A stretch of 64,000 bases of DNA from Chloroflexota bacterium (lineage in GTDB: Bacteria > Chloroflexota > Anaerolineae > Anaerolineales > Villigracilaceae). Under the pieces are notes generated by a model. It saw nothing but the letters and a program-made list of their open reading frames with translations, made no database searches and was not told the origin of the DNA. The position numbers and the translations under genes were made by a program. Numbering within the stretch: the stretch's first letter is position 1; each line of letters starts with the position of its first letter. Location of the stretch: NCBI GenBank assembly GCA_016191845.1, contig JACPVF010000014.1:23454-87453 (forward strand), written 5' to 3'. Below are positions 15,196-24,315 of the stretch, one piece after another.

Positions 15196-17243
15196 CTCAA
15201 TATGGCGGGACCAACCCAAAGCTTGCCCTGAGCGAGTCGAAGGGTCAAGAAAGAATTGGTGTGTACGTCTGCCACTGCGGTACGAACATCGCAGGCGTGG
15301 TGGACGTCCAGGATGTGGCAGAGTGGGCTGCCGCGCAGTTGGAACATCGCGGGGTGGTGATCGGGCGCGACTACAAGTTCATGTGCTCCAGCCTCGGCCA
15401 GGAGTTGATCGAGAAGGACATCAAGGAGCTGGAGCTGACGCGCGTGGTGGTGGCGGCTTGTTCACCGCACCTACATGAAGCAACCTTCCGCACGGCCTGC
15501 AAGAACGCGGGATTGAATCCGTATCTATGCGAGCTGGTTTCCATCCGCGAGCAGGTCTCGTGGGTGCATACCGACAAGGAAATGGCCACAGCCAAGGCGA
15601 AGGCGATGGTCTCGGGCGGCGTGGAACGTGTCATCCGCCACGTGCCGTTGGAGCCGCTGCGCGTGCCGATTCACCCTGATACGATGGTGGTGGGCGGCGG
15701 CATTGCGGGCATTCAGTCGGCGCTGGAGATCGCGGACGCGGGTTATCACGTCTACCTGGTCGAGCGCGAACCGTCGATCGGCGGGCACATGGCCCAGTTC
15801 GACAAGACCTTCCCCACCCTGGACTGCTCGGCCTGCATCCTGACCCCCAAGATGGTGCAGGTGGGCACGCATCCCAACATCACGATGCTGACCTGGAGCG
15901 AAGTCGAAAAGGTGGATGGCTTCGTGGGCAACTTCACCGTGACCGTGCGCAAGAAAGCGCGCAAGGTGATCGAGAACCTGTGCACGGGCTGCGGCATCTG
16001 TCAGGAGAAATGCCCAAAGAAAGTCATCGACGATGTGTATGAGGCAGGCCTGGGCTATCGCAAGGCCGTGTACACCCCCTTCCCGCAAGCCGTACCCAAA
16101 TACCCCGTCATGGATGTGGAGAACTGTACCTATTTCCAGAAGGGCACCTGCAAGGCCTGCGAAAAATTCTGCCCGACCAACGCCATCGACTTCAAACAGC
16201 AGGATGAGATATTGACCCTGCAAGTGGGCAACATCGTGCTGGCCACGGGCTATGACCTGTTCGATGCGCGCCGTGTGACCAACTACGGCTACGGACGCCT
16301 GCCGAACGTGTTCACCAGCCTGGAGTTCGAGCGCCTCAGCAACGCGGCAGGACCCACCAACGGCAACATCGTCCTGCGCGACGGCAAGACCACGCCCAAG
16401 GCGGTCGGCATCGTGCATTGCGTGGGCTCACGCGACCGCAACTTCAACAACTACTGCTCGGTCATCTGCTGCATGCAGGGACTCAAGTTCGCGCATCTCG
16501 TCCACGAACGCACGGGCGCCATCGTCTACAACTTCTACATCGACATGCGCACGGCCTACAAGGCCTACGATGAGTTCTATCAGCGCGTGCTCGACGAAGG
16601 GACGCTCTTCGTGCGCGGCAAGGTGGCTGAGATCACCGATGTCCCGCGCCGACCTGACGAGGATGGTCATCTCATCGTCCAGGTGGAAGACACCCTGGCG
16701 GGCAAACAGCGCCGCATCCCTGTCGACATGGTCATCCTATCGACAGGCTTGCAGCCGCGCTACGACGCCAAGGAAACGGCCAAACGCTTCGGCCTGTCCT
16801 GCTCGTCGGACGGCTGGTTCATTGAGAAGCATCCCAAGCTGGATCCCATCTCGACCATGACGGAGGGCATCTACATCGCGGGCTGTGTGCAAGGCCCCAA
16901 GGACATCCCTTCCAGCGTGACCCAGGGAGCGGCGGCAGCGGCGCGTGTGCTGGGCAAGATCCAGCAAAAGGAGATCGCCATCGAGCCCGTGCGCGCCAGC
17001 GTCAATCAGGACCAGTGCTCGGGCTGCCGAATCTGCAATACCCTGTGTCCATACAACGCCATCAGCTTCGACGAGGCCCGCGCGGTCAGCCTGGTCAACG
17101 CGGCGCTGTGTCAGGGCTGCGGAACCTGTGTGGCGGCCTGTCCCGCGGGTGCCATCAGCGGAACGGCCTTCAGCAACGACCAGATCCTCTCGCAGATCGA
17201 AGGCCTGTTGCTGCTCAACGTCGATGAGCCTGTGACGGCGTAG
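15192..17243 (+). CDS. hdrA: Heterodisulfide reductase subunit A-like flavoprotein
   Basis: 683 aa from ATG 15192, which overlaps the hdrB stop. An N-terminal iron-sulfur region (VCHCGTNIAG), an FAD-binding Rossmann motif (VVGGGIAGIQSALEIADAG), internal cluster motifs (CTGCGICQEKCP; CKACEKFCP) and two C-terminal ferredoxin motifs (CSGCRICNTLCP, CQGCGTCVAACP) match methanogen HdrA. This is the bifurcating FAD subunit, coupling exergonic reduction at HdrB to ferredoxin reduction. Residues 10-19 (KLALSESKGQ) are encoded by a dispersed palindromic repeat inserted near the start. Confidence 0.92.
   Translation: MTQYGGTNPKLALSESKGQERIGVYVCHCGTNIAGVVDVQDVAEWAAAQLEHRGVVIGRDYKFMCSSLGQELIEKDIKELELTRVVVAACSPHLHEATFRTACKNAGLNPYLCELVSIREQVSWVHTDKEMATAKAKAMVSGGVERVIRHVPLEPLRVPIHPDTMVVGGGIAGIQSALEIADAGYHVYLVEREPSIGGHMAQFDKTFPTLDCSACILTPKMVQVGTHPNITMLTWSEVEKVDGFVGNFTVTVRKKARKVIENLCTGCGICQEKCPKKVIDDVYEAGLGYRKAVYTPFPQAVPKYPVMDVENCTYFQKGTCKACEKFCPTNAIDFKQQDEILTLQVGNIVLATGYDLFDARRVTNYGYGRLPNVFTSLEFERLSNAAGPTNGNIVLRDGKTTPKAVGIVHCVGSRDRNFNNYCSVICCMQGLKFAHLVHERTGAIVYNFYIDMRTAYKAYDEFYQRVLDEGTLFVRGKVAEITDVPRRPDEDGHLIVQVEDTLAGKQRRIPVDMVILSTGLQPRYDAKETAKRFGLSCSSDGWFIEKHPKLDPISTMTEGIYIAGCVQGPKDIPSSVTQGAAAAARVLGKIQQKEIAIEPVRASVNQDQCSGCRICNTLCPYNAISFDEARAVSLVNAALCQGCGTCVAACPAGAISGTAFSNDQILSQIEGLLLLNVDEPVTA
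15221..15249 (+). repeat. Dispersed CTTGCCCTGAGCGAGTCGAAG-type repeat inside hdrA
   Basis: A ~29-nt stretch with core CCCTGAGCGAGTCGAAGGG, whose arms are imperfectly complementary. It is related to the intergenic repeat at 20772-20819 (CCTTCGACTG...CGCTCAGG). It is translated in frame as part of HdrA. Confidence 0.6.
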
Positions 17244-17251
17244 GAGGAAAC

Positions 17252-17716
17252 ATGACCGACAAATTCGAACCCACCATCATCGGCTTCACCTGTAACTGGT
17301 GCTCCTACCGCGCCGCCGACCTGGCTGGCACGGCCCGCATCAAGTATCCACCCAACGTGCGGCTGGTGCGGCTGATGTGTTCGGGCCGCCTCGACCCGAC
17401 CTTCGTCTTCAAGGCCCTCTCCAGCGGCGCGGACGGCGTCATCATCACGGGCTGCCACCCCGGAGAATGTCACTACCTCGAACAGAATTACAAGGCCCTG
17501 CGCCGCTTCCAGCTTATGCGGCGGACGTTGGTTGGGCTGGGGCTGGAGCCTGGGCGCGTGAAACTGGTCTGGGCCAGCGCCGCCGAGGGAGCCAGATTCG
17601 CCAGCGAGATCAACATCTTCGTCGAGGAGATCCGCGCGCTGGGCCCACTGCACTGGGGCATTCCCAGTGACCTGTTGCCCGTTCCCAACGAACCGCTGGA
17701 GGAGGTGCCCGCATGA
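17252..17716 (+). CDS. mvhD: MvhD-like hydrogenase/Hdr iron-sulfur linker
   Basis: 154 aa; Cys motifs CNWCSY (about 16-19), MCSGR (about 48) and GCHPGECHY (about 73) match the FlpD/MvhD family, a 2Fe-2S protein that passes electrons from MvhAG hydrogenase to HdrA. RBS GGAGGAAAC; its end overlaps mvhG by 4 nt. Regular family length. Confidence 0.88.
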   Translation: MTDKFEPTIIGFTCNWCSYRAADLAGTARIKYPPNVRLVRLMCSGRLDPTFVFKALSSGADGVIITGCHPGECHYLEQNYKALRRFQLMRRTLVGLGLEPGRVKLVWASAAEGARFASEINIFVEEIRALGPLHWGIPSDLLPVPNEPLEEVPA

Positions 17717-18705
17717 GCGGCAAGCCGAAATTTGCAATGTACTGGGCGGCCTCCTGCGGCGGTTGTGAGATCGCAGTGCTCAACACCAATGAGAAGATCC
17801 TGGATGTGGACGCCAACTTCGACGTCGTCTTCTGGCCCGTGGCAATGGACGCCAAGTACAAGGATGTGGAAGCCATGGAAGATGGCTCGATCCTGCTGAC
17901 GCTTTTCAACGGCGGCATCCGCACGGACGAGAATGAGCACATCGCCAAACTGCTGCGCCAGAAGTCGAAGATTCTGGTCGCCTTTGGCTCGTGCGCCAAC
18001 GAAGGCTGCGTGCCCGGGCTGGCCAATTTCTCGTCGATCAAAGACATGGTCGACACAGCCTACTCGACCGTCAGCACCGATAACCCGACAGGCATCCGCC
18101 CTGTGACCGCGTACGACATGCCTGAAGGGACCATCCGCCTGCCTGCCCTGAGCCCGATCCTCAAGACCCTCGATCAGGTGGTAGATGTGGATTATTACAT
18201 GCCTGGCTGCCCGCCCGAGAGTCACCAGATCGCGGCGGTGATCGACCTGGTCATTCAGGTGCTGCAGGGCAAGGCGGAACTGCCTCCCAAGGGATCGGTC
18301 ATCGGCGCAGGCAATTCCACCGTATGCGACGAGTGCAAGCGCACGCGCAACGTCAAGACCATCACCTCCTTCAAGCGCATCTTCGGGCAGGAGCTCGACC
18401 CCGAGCTGTGCCTGCTCGAACAGGGCATCCCGTGCAACGGCATCGCCACACGCTCGGGCTGCAATGCGCGCTGCCCATCAGCGGGAGCGCAGTGCATCGG
18501 CTGTTACGGCCCCGCTGAAGGCGTCGTCGATTACGGCGCGCGGTTGATCTCCGCCTTTGCCTCGGTCATCGACGCCAAAGAACCCGACGAGATCGACCAC
18601 ATCCTGGACGGCATCCCCGACCCCGCGGGTCAGTTCTATCGCTTCAACCTGGCAGGGTCACTGCTGCGGGCGAACAAATCCGCCTGGGAGAAGGAGAAGG
18701 CATAA
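17713..18705 (+). CDS. mvhG: Group 3c-type [NiFe] hydrogenase small subunit
   Basis: 330 aa. AASCGGCEIAVL binds the proximal cluster together with FGSCANEGCVPG and MPGCPPESHQI; later CDECKRTRN, CLLEQGIPC and CPSAGAQCIGCYGP supply further clusters. The sequence corresponds to MvhG, the F420-non-reducing hydrogenase small subunit, without a Tat signal, so it is cytoplasmic. It shares one base with the mvhA start. Confidence 0.9.
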   Translation: MSGKPKFAMYWAASCGGCEIAVLNTNEKILDVDANFDVVFWPVAMDAKYKDVEAMEDGSILLTLFNGGIRTDENEHIAKLLRQKSKILVAFGSCANEGCVPGLANFSSIKDMVDTAYSTVSTDNPTGIRPVTAYDMPEGTIRLPALSPILKTLDQVVDVDYYMPGCPPESHQIAAVIDLVIQVLQGKAELPPKGSVIGAGNSTVCDECKRTRNVKTITSFKRIFGQELDPELCLLEQGIPCNGIATRSGCNARCPSAGAQCIGCYGPAEGVVDYGARLISAFASVIDAKEPDEIDHILDGIPDPAGQFYRFNLAGSLLRANKSAWEKEKA

Positions 18706-20168
18706 TGGCACAACAGATCACCATCGACCCCATCACCCGCCTCGAAGGTCACGGCAAGATCGAGATCTTCCTCAACGACGAAGGCGATGTGGCCAATACC
18801 TACTTCCAGATCCCCGAACTGCGCGGATTCGAACGCTTCTGTGTCGGCCGCCCCGTCGAAGAGATGCCGCTGCTCACCAACCGCATCTGCGGCGTGTGCC
18901 CCGAGGCGCATCACATGGCCGCCGCCAAAGCCGCAGACATGGTCTACCACGTCGATCCGCCGCGCACGGCCAAGTTGCTGCGCGAACTGCTCTACATGGC
19001 CTTCTACTGCACCGACCACACCACCCACTTCTACGCGCTGGGCGGCCCCGATTTCGTGATGGGGCCAGACGCGCCCGTCGCCGAGAGAAACATCCTGGGC
19101 GTGATCCACAAGGTGGGGCTGGAGATCGGCGGCAAGGTCATCCAGATGCGCAAGTTCGGCCACGACACGGTCGAGATCATCGGCGGGCGCAAGGTGCATC
19201 CCTGTACCTCCATCCCTGGCGGTCTGACCAAGGGCATCACCGCCGAACAGCGCGACCGCATCGAAGAGATGGGCAAGTACGCCGTCGAGTTCGCGCAGTT
19301 CTCGCTCAAGCTCTTCACCGACATCGTGCTGGGCAACAAACAATACGTCGACCTGATCCTGGGCGACGTGTACAACCACAAGACCTACTACATGGGTCTG
19401 GTGGACGAGCACAACAAGGTCAACTTCTACGACGGCAAGGTGCGCGTGGTGAACCCCGAGGGCAGGGAGTTCGTCAAGTATGCTCCCAACGAATACACCG
19501 AACACATCGCCGAGCACGTCGAGCCGTGGACCTATCTCAAGTTCCCGTACCTCAAGAAGGTCGGTTGGAAGGGTTTCGTCGACGGCATGGACTCGGGCGT
19601 CTACATGGCCACCCCGCTCTCACGCCTGAACGCCGCCGACGGCATGGCCACCCCGCTCGCCCAGGAGGAGTACGAACGCTTCTTCGGCACGCTGGATGGA
19701 AAACCCGTCCACCAGCGGCTGGCCATCCACTGGGCGCGACTGGTCGAACTGCTCTATGCCGCCGAACGCTGGCTGGAACTGGTGCGCGACCCCGAGATCA
19801 CTTCGCCGCACGTCCACGCCATCCCGACCGAGACGCCCACCGAAGGCATCGGCATCGTCGAAGCCCCGCGCGGGACGCTCACCCATCACTACATCACCGA
19901 CGAGCGCGGCCTGCTCAAGAAGGTCAACCTGATCGTCGGCACCACCAACAACTACGCGCCCATCAGCATGTCGATCAACAAAGCCGCGCGCAGTCTGATC
20001 AAAAAGGGAAACGTGGTCACTGAGCCGATGCTCAACATGGTCGAGATGGCCTTCCGCGCCTATGACCCGTGCTTCGGCTGCGCCACTCACGCCCTGCCTG
20101 GCCAGATGCCGCTGCAAGTGACCATTCACGACGCCAAAGGCGAGATCGTGGATGTGTTAAAACGATAG
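18705..20168 (+). CDS. mvhA: Group 3c-type [NiFe] hydrogenase large subunit
   Basis: 487 aa. The two Ni-binding motifs are intact: RICGVCPEAHH near the N-terminus and DPCFGCATH near the C-terminus. About 25 residues follow the last His, consistent with a C-terminal peptide removed during maturation; a maturation protease gene lies 70 nt downstream. With MvhG and MvhD it oxidises H2 and feeds HdrA. Confidence 0.92.
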   Translation: MAQQITIDPITRLEGHGKIEIFLNDEGDVANTYFQIPELRGFERFCVGRPVEEMPLLTNRICGVCPEAHHMAAAKAADMVYHVDPPRTAKLLRELLYMAFYCTDHTTHFYALGGPDFVMGPDAPVAERNILGVIHKVGLEIGGKVIQMRKFGHDTVEIIGGRKVHPCTSIPGGLTKGITAEQRDRIEEMGKYAVEFAQFSLKLFTDIVLGNKQYVDLILGDVYNHKTYYMGLVDEHNKVNFYDGKVRVVNPEGREFVKYAPNEYTEHIAEHVEPWTYLKFPYLKKVGWKGFVDGMDSGVYMATPLSRLNAADGMATPLAQEEYERFFGTLDGKPVHQRLAIHWARLVELLYAAERWLELVRDPEITSPHVHAIPTETPTEGIGIVEAPRGTLTHHYITDERGLLKKVNLIVGTTNNYAPISMSINKAARSLIKKGNVVTEPMLNMVEMAFRAYDPCFGCATHALPGQMPLQVTIHDAKGEIVDVLKR

Positions 20169-20171
20169 CCC

Positions 20172-20229
20172 GTAGGGGCACAGCGGAATATGAAAGATCA
20201 CGTCCGTAACCGTCTCGCTGTGCCCCTAC
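20172..20229. repeat. Palindromic GTAGGGGC-family repeat, copy A
   Basis: Perfect 14-bp arms GTAGGGGCACAGCG / CGCTGTGCCCCTAC enclose 30 nt. It fills the spacer between mvhA and the protease gene. Confidence 0.8.
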
Positions 20230-20237
20230 CAGAAACC

Positions 20238-20696
20238 ATGAAAACCATCATCATCGGCCTCGGCAATCCCATCCTCAGCGACGATGGCGTCGGCTGGAAG
20301 ATCGCCGAGGCACTCACGCCCATGGTCCATCGTCCACCGTCCACGGTCGTGGAAACCGCCTCCCTTGGCGGACTCTCGCTCATGGAACGGCTGGAAGGCT
20401 ATCAGCGCGCCATCCTGATCGACTCGATGCGAACGGGACTCCGCCCCATCGGGACCGTCAGCCTGTTCCCGTTAAACGAGCTGCCCAACGCCGCTGAGAG
20501 TCACTCCGCCTCCGCGCACGACACGTCGCTGATGACCGCCCTCGAAACAGGCCGCCGCATGGGTCTCGCCCTGCCCGATGAGGTCATGGTCGTCGCCATC
20601 GAAGCCAGGACCGTGCACGACTTCTCCGAGGAGCTTTCACCCGAAGTCGCGGACGCTGTGCCACGAGCAACACAGATGGTGATGGAACTGTTATAA
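20238..20696 (+). CDS. Hydrogenase maturation protease (HyaD/HycI type)
   Basis: 152 aa from ATG 20238; a longer frame exists upstream but is encoded by the palindromic repeat. The motif GLGNPILSDDGVG with a Ni-sensing Asp, LIDSMRTG and the His in SASAHDTS are typical of endopeptidases that cut the C-terminal tail of [NiFe] large subunits after nickel insertion. Its partner is probably MvhA immediately upstream. No hyp genes are in the window. Confidence 0.87.
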   Translation: MKTIIIGLGNPILSDDGVGWKIAEALTPMVHRPPSTVVETASLGGLSLMERLEGYQRAILIDSMRTGLRPIGTVSLFPLNELPNAAESHSASAHDTSLMTALETGRRMGLALPDEVMVVAIEARTVHDFSEELSPEVADAVPRATQMVMELL

Positions 20697-20700
20697 AGAA

Positions 20701-20727
20701 GTAGGTCACGCTTTCAGCGTGACCTAC
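20701..20727. terminator. Hairpin after the protease gene
   Basis: Perfect 12-bp arms GTAGGTCACGCT / AGCGTGACCTAC with a 3-nt loop, followed by TTATCCATTTTATC. It could terminate the hdr-mvh operon, but its arms also resemble the dispersed palindromes of this genome. Confidence 0.5.
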
Positions 20728-20771
20728 TTATCCATTTTATCTGTGTTCATCTGTGGTTGATTGATACCCCG

Positions 20772-20819
20772 CGTCCTTCGACTGCGCCGCGCAAAGGGCG
20801 CGCGGCTCCGCTCAGGACG
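20772..20819. repeat. CCTTCGACT...CTCAGG-family repeat overlapping a gene end
   Basis: Imperfect palindrome: CGTCCTTCGACTGCGCCGCG on the left pairs with CGCGGCTCCGCTCAGGACG on the right. The right arm supplies the stop codon of the flavoprotein gene, so the repeat has shaped that C-terminus. Confidence 0.6.
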
Positions 20820-22056
20820 AAGTACCCAGCGCACTTCCCGCCAGCCAGCCCGTCGTCCACGCGGACTGGAAGTTAAATCCCCCCGTGATGCCATCGATAT
20901 CGAGCACTTCGCCCGCGAAGAACAGGTTGGGCGCGATGCGGCTTTGCATGGTCTTGAAGTCGACCTCGTCCAGGCGTACGCCACCGCAGGTAACGAACTC
21001 TTCCTTGAACTGCCCCTTGCCTTTGACCATGAACTCGCCTGCGGTCAATTCGGTCGCCAGTTTGCGCAACTCGACCTTTGAAAGGTTAGCCCAATTCTTG
21101 TCACCGATGAATTCGACCAATTGCTTCCACAAGCGGATGGGGATCTGCGAAAAGGCGGGATGTGTGGAAATCTTCTTGCGCGCGTTGTCCTTCCAATCTT
21201 TGTTGCGCTGCAAAATTTCCAAGGCCTTGTCGAAGGTCATCTCGCCCAGCCAGTTGATCGTGATGGGCGTGTGATATTTCTTTGCATGCAACTCGCGCGC
21301 ACCCCACGCGGACAGGCGCAGCACGGCAGGTCCGCTCAGACCCCAGTGCGTGATGAGCAGCGGACCGTGCTGAGTCAGGGCGTCCATCTTGACGGTCACA
21401 TTTTCCACAGACACACCCGCCAGCCCGTCGATGCGCGGGTCTCTGACATTGAACGTGAACAGCGACGGCACAGGCTCTTCGATGGAATGTCCCAGCGATT
21501 GGACGATCTCACGCGTCTTTGAATCGCTGCCCGTGGCGAGCAGCACTTTTTCAGCCTGCAAGGTCAGCGTCTCTTTCTCCCTACGGACTTCCAGCCAGAA
21601 GCCGCCCACGCGCAGTTTCTTCACGCTCAACAAACTGGTCCCCGTCCAGACTTTGACGCCTGCTTCCTTCGCGCTATTGCGCAGGCAATTTGCGATGGTC
21701 TCCGACGAATCGCTGACGGGGAACATGCGCCCGTCGGCTTCGGTCTTAAGGGTCACATCGTGTGCAGCAAACCACTTGACCGTGTCCGCAGGCTGGAAGC
21801 GCGTGAACGCGCCACGCAGCGCCATGCCTCCACGCGGATAGTAGCTGACCAGTTGCGCGGGCTCGAAGCAGGCGTGCGTCACGTTGCAGCGTCCGCCGCC
21901 CGAGATGAGCACCTTGCCCAGCGTCTGCTGCGCCTTTTCGAGGATCAGCACCCGCAGGCGCGGGTTCAGCTCCGCGCAACGGATGGCGGCAAAGAATCCC
22001 GCGGGCCCGCCGCCCGCCACAATCACGTCCCAGGTCAAAGAAGAGGATTGGTTCAT
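20812..22056 (-). CDS. BaiN/HI0933-type FAD-dependent oxidoreductase
   Basis: 414 aa. The N-terminal dinucleotide motif VAGGGPAGFFAAIRCAEL, ISGGGRCNVTH and the C-terminal FFAGEVLDIDGITGGFNFQ are signatures of the HI0933-like flavoprotein family. The physiological substrate of these proteins is mostly unknown; a gut homologue acts on bile acids. Downstream of the thiolase-like gene on the same strand with a 42-nt gap, so possibly the end of the mevalonate operon. Confidence 0.82.
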   Translation of the reverse strand: MNQSSSLTWDVIVAGGGPAGFFAAIRCAELNPRLRVLILEKAQQTLGKVLISGGGRCNVTHACFEPAQLVSYYPRGGMALRGAFTRFQPADTVKWFAAHDVTLKTEADGRMFPVSDSSETIANCLRNSAKEAGVKVWTGTSLLSVKKLRVGGFWLEVRREKETLTLQAEKVLLATGSDSKTREIVQSLGHSIEEPVPSLFTFNVRDPRIDGLAGVSVENVTVKMDALTQHGPLLITHWGLSGPAVLRLSAWGARELHAKKYHTPITINWLGEMTFDKALEILQRNKDWKDNARKKISTHPAFSQIPIRLWKQLVEFIGDKNWANLSKVELRKLATELTAGEFMVKGKGQFKEEFVTCGGVRLDEVDFKTMQSRIAPNLFFAGEVLDIDGITGGFNFQSAWTTGWLAGSALGTSS

Positions 22057-22098
22057 ATCAAAAAGCCCTGCCAGTATAACCTGACAGGGCCATGCTCG

Positions 22099-23265
22099 CT
22101 ACTCGATTCTCTCCAGGATGTGACTGACCGCCGTCGAGGCAGGACCGCCCAACGATTGGATCAATCCAAAGCGTGCCCCCTCGACTTGATTCTTCCCCGC
22201 CTGCCCCCGCAGTTGGATCGTCGCTTCGACGGCCTGATACACGCCCGCGGCTCCGCCGGGGAATCCGCGCGCCTTCATACCGCCCATTGTGGCACACGGG
22301 ATGCGGCCTTTCAGGCCGATCGCACCCTCGGCGGCCAGTTTCCAGCCGCTGCCCTTGATCGCAAATCCGACCGCCTCGAGCTGCAGCGCGGCATAGATGC
22401 TGAACGCATCGTGGTACTCGAAGAAGTCGATCCCGTCGAGCGGCAGGCCGACCTGCTTCATGGCCTTGCCTGCCGAGATCTGGGCCGTGTCAAAGAAGAG
22501 CGGATCCTTGCGGTCGTGCAGGGCCAGCGTACCCGCAGCGGCAGCGGAGCCCGCCACCTTCACGAGTGGATGCGAAGCAGGCCAATTTGACGGGATCAAG
22601 TCGCGGCGGGTGAGCACCAGCGCCGCAGCGCCGTCGGCGTTGGGGGCCATGTCGAACATGTTGAGCGGGTCGCTGACCATCTCCGCCTTGGCATAAGTTT
22701 CAGGCTTGATGGCCTTCTGGAACATGGCGTACTGGTTGCCTGCGCCATTGGCATGCGCGGTAAGCGCAAAGCCCGCAAAACCATCGGCAGGGACGTGGTA
22801 TTCGTGCATGTAACGACGCATCAGCAGCGCCGCCTGCGCCGAGGCCGTCAGTCCCTGCACGGCCTCGTAATCCGAGTCGCCCGTGGTGGCAATGGCGGCG
22901 TCCACATCCGAGCCGACCTTGTCGGTGAATTTTTCCACACCGACGACCAGCGCCACATCCACCAGGCCGCTCTTGACAGCCAGGTAGCCCTGTCGCAGCG
23001 CCGCCCCACCCGAGGCGCCCGCCGCCTCGACGGTCACCGCCTCGATGCCCGTCAGGCCTGCGTAATCTGTCAGGAGCGCGCCGAGATGCGCCTGGTTCGA
23101 GAGGTTCGGTGAAAGCATGTTGCCGACGAACAAAGCCTGCGGCGTCAGCCCGCCTGCGTCCTTGACGGCAGCCTGGATTGCGTGAAATGCCAGTTCACGC
23201 AGGCTGATATCCCAGTGTTCGCCGACTTCGGTTTGTCCGATCCCTGCAATAACGATATCTGTCAT
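22099..23265 (-). CDS. Thiolase-fold protein (archaeal acetyl-CoA acetyltransferase type) lacking expected catalytic residues
   Basis: 388 aa from ATG 23265. Fold motifs are clear (VEAAGASGGAALRQGYLAV; EYHDAFSIYAALQLEA; GGMKARGFPGGAAGVYQ). In active relatives the first motif has the nucleophilic Cys (AAC-A-SG) and the last one GHP; here these are Gly83 (codon GGC) and Phe335. The His in YHDAF is kept. It stands in the mevalonate operon, where a thiolase that forms acetoacetyl-CoA would be expected. It may be inactive and structural, or the chemistry may differ. In the archaeal complex thiolase, DUF35 and HMG-CoA synthase associate. Confidence 0.78.
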   Translation of the reverse strand: MTDIVIAGIGQTEVGEHWDISLRELAFHAIQAAVKDAGGLTPQALFVGNMLSPNLSNQAHLGALLTDYAGLTGIEAVTVEAAGASGGAALRQGYLAVKSGLVDVALVVGVEKFTDKVGSDVDAAIATTGDSDYEAVQGLTASAQAALLMRRYMHEYHVPADGFAGFALTAHANGAGNQYAMFQKAIKPETYAKAEMVSDPLNMFDMAPNADGAAALVLTRRDLIPSNWPASHPLVKVAGSAAAAGTLALHDRKDPLFFDTAQISAGKAMKQVGLPLDGIDFFEYHDAFSIYAALQLEAVGFAIKGSGWKLAAEGAIGLKGRIPCATMGGMKARGFPGGAAGVYQAVEATIQLRGQAGKNQVEGARFGLIQSLGGPASTAVSHILERIE

Positions 23266-23300
23266 GATGGTTCCTCTATGAGGTCGGGAGGACCCCGTCC

Positions 23301-24269
23301 TTACCAAATACTCTTCAAAAATTTCAACTTCTCAGCCGTCTGATAACTGCCACCACCTTCGTGACCGTTATACGGATAGACCTCGATGTCCTTCTCACCA
23401 GCCCAGTGATTGTAGGCCGCGAAGACCGTCGACGGCGGACAGACCTGGTCCATCAGTGCGGTCGAGAAGAGCGCCTTAGCATGAGAGCGCGCCGCAAAGT
23501 TGACGCCATCAAAATAGGACAATGTCTCGAAAACGGTCTCGATCTTGTTCCGATGCGTGTGGCAATATTCTGCGATCTCTTTGTACGGGAAGGTATCCAC
23601 CAGTTCGGTGGCACGGCGATAGTGACACAGGAACGGCACATCAGGCAAGGCTGCCGTCACATCGGGGACCAGGCCTGCGGCGGCGATGGTGATGCCGCCT
23701 CCCTGCGAGCCGCCCGTCACGGCAATGCGCGAAGCATCCACGGCGGGGTGACTGCGAGCCGCGTCGATGGCGCGCGCGGCGTCAGTGAAGACGCGGCGGT
23801 AGTAGTAATGCTGCGGGTCGAGGATGCCCTTGGTCATACTGCCGGGATAATGCGCGTTGCCGCCGTCGGCGTACAGGTCGGGCGTGTCGCCAGGGGACCA
23901 GGTGCTGCCCTGCCCGCGCGTGTCCATGATGAAGTGGGCATAGCCCGCGCTGGACCACAACAGCCAGTCAATGGGCAGGCTGCGTCCGCCGCCGTAGCCG
24001 ATATATTCGACCACGCATGGGAGCGGATGTTTTGCCCCGGCAGGCAGGATCAGCCAGCCCTTGATGGGCTGCCCGCCGAAGCCTGAGTACGTCACATCGA
24101 ACATTTCCTGCGCCGACAGGCCGTAGTCCACGCGTTCGAAGCTCGCATTCAGCGGATGGGCACGCGCCTCCTCCAGTGTGGATTTCCAGAAGGCGTCGAA
24201 GTCCGCGGGCTCGGTGCGCGCGGGGCGATAGGTCTTGAGTTCGTCGAGGGAAAGGTCAAAGAAGGCCAT
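23301..24269 (-). CDS. Acetyl xylan esterase/cephalosporin deacetylase-like hydrolase
   Basis: 322 aa from ATG 24269; an upstream in-frame extension is only palindromic repeat. The nucleophile elbow GGSQGGG, the late Asp in ALMDQVCPP and His in YNGHEGGG make the triad of the AXE1 family, and MDTRGQGS is typical. It deacetylates small acetyl esters in the cytoplasm; no signal peptide. It sits between HMG-CoA synthase and the thiolase-like gene, an odd place for a sugar esterase. Confidence 0.83.
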   Translation of the reverse strand: MAFFDLSLDELKTYRPARTEPADFDAFWKSTLEEARAHPLNASFERVDYGLSAQEMFDVTYSGFGGQPIKGWLILPAGAKHPLPCVVEYIGYGGGRSLPIDWLLWSSAGYAHFIMDTRGQGSTWSPGDTPDLYADGGNAHYPGSMTKGILDPQHYYYRRVFTDAARAIDAARSHPAVDASRIAVTGGSQGGGITIAAAGLVPDVTAALPDVPFLCHYRRATELVDTFPYKEIAEYCHTHRNKIETVFETLSYFDGVNFAARSHAKALFSTALMDQVCPPSTVFAAYNHWAGEKDIEVYPYNGHEGGGSYQTAEKLKFLKSIW

Positions 24270-24282
24270 GTGGATTCCAATC

Positions 24283-24311
24283 GTAGGGGGCGGACGGCCG
24301 TCCGCCCCTAC
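24283..24311. repeat. Palindromic GTAGGGGC-family repeat, copy B
   Basis: 29-nt near-perfect palindrome with centre GGACGGCCGTCC and ends GTAGGGG / CCCCTAC. It lies between the HMG-CoA synthase and esterase genes, and has the same core as the copy at 44669. Confidence 0.8.
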
Positions 24312-24315
24312 CAAA

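Noticed and set aside
18557..20023. 488-codon open frame overlapping mvhG/mvhA in another frame
   Set aside because: Arg-rich out-of-frame translation of well-identified hydrogenase genes.
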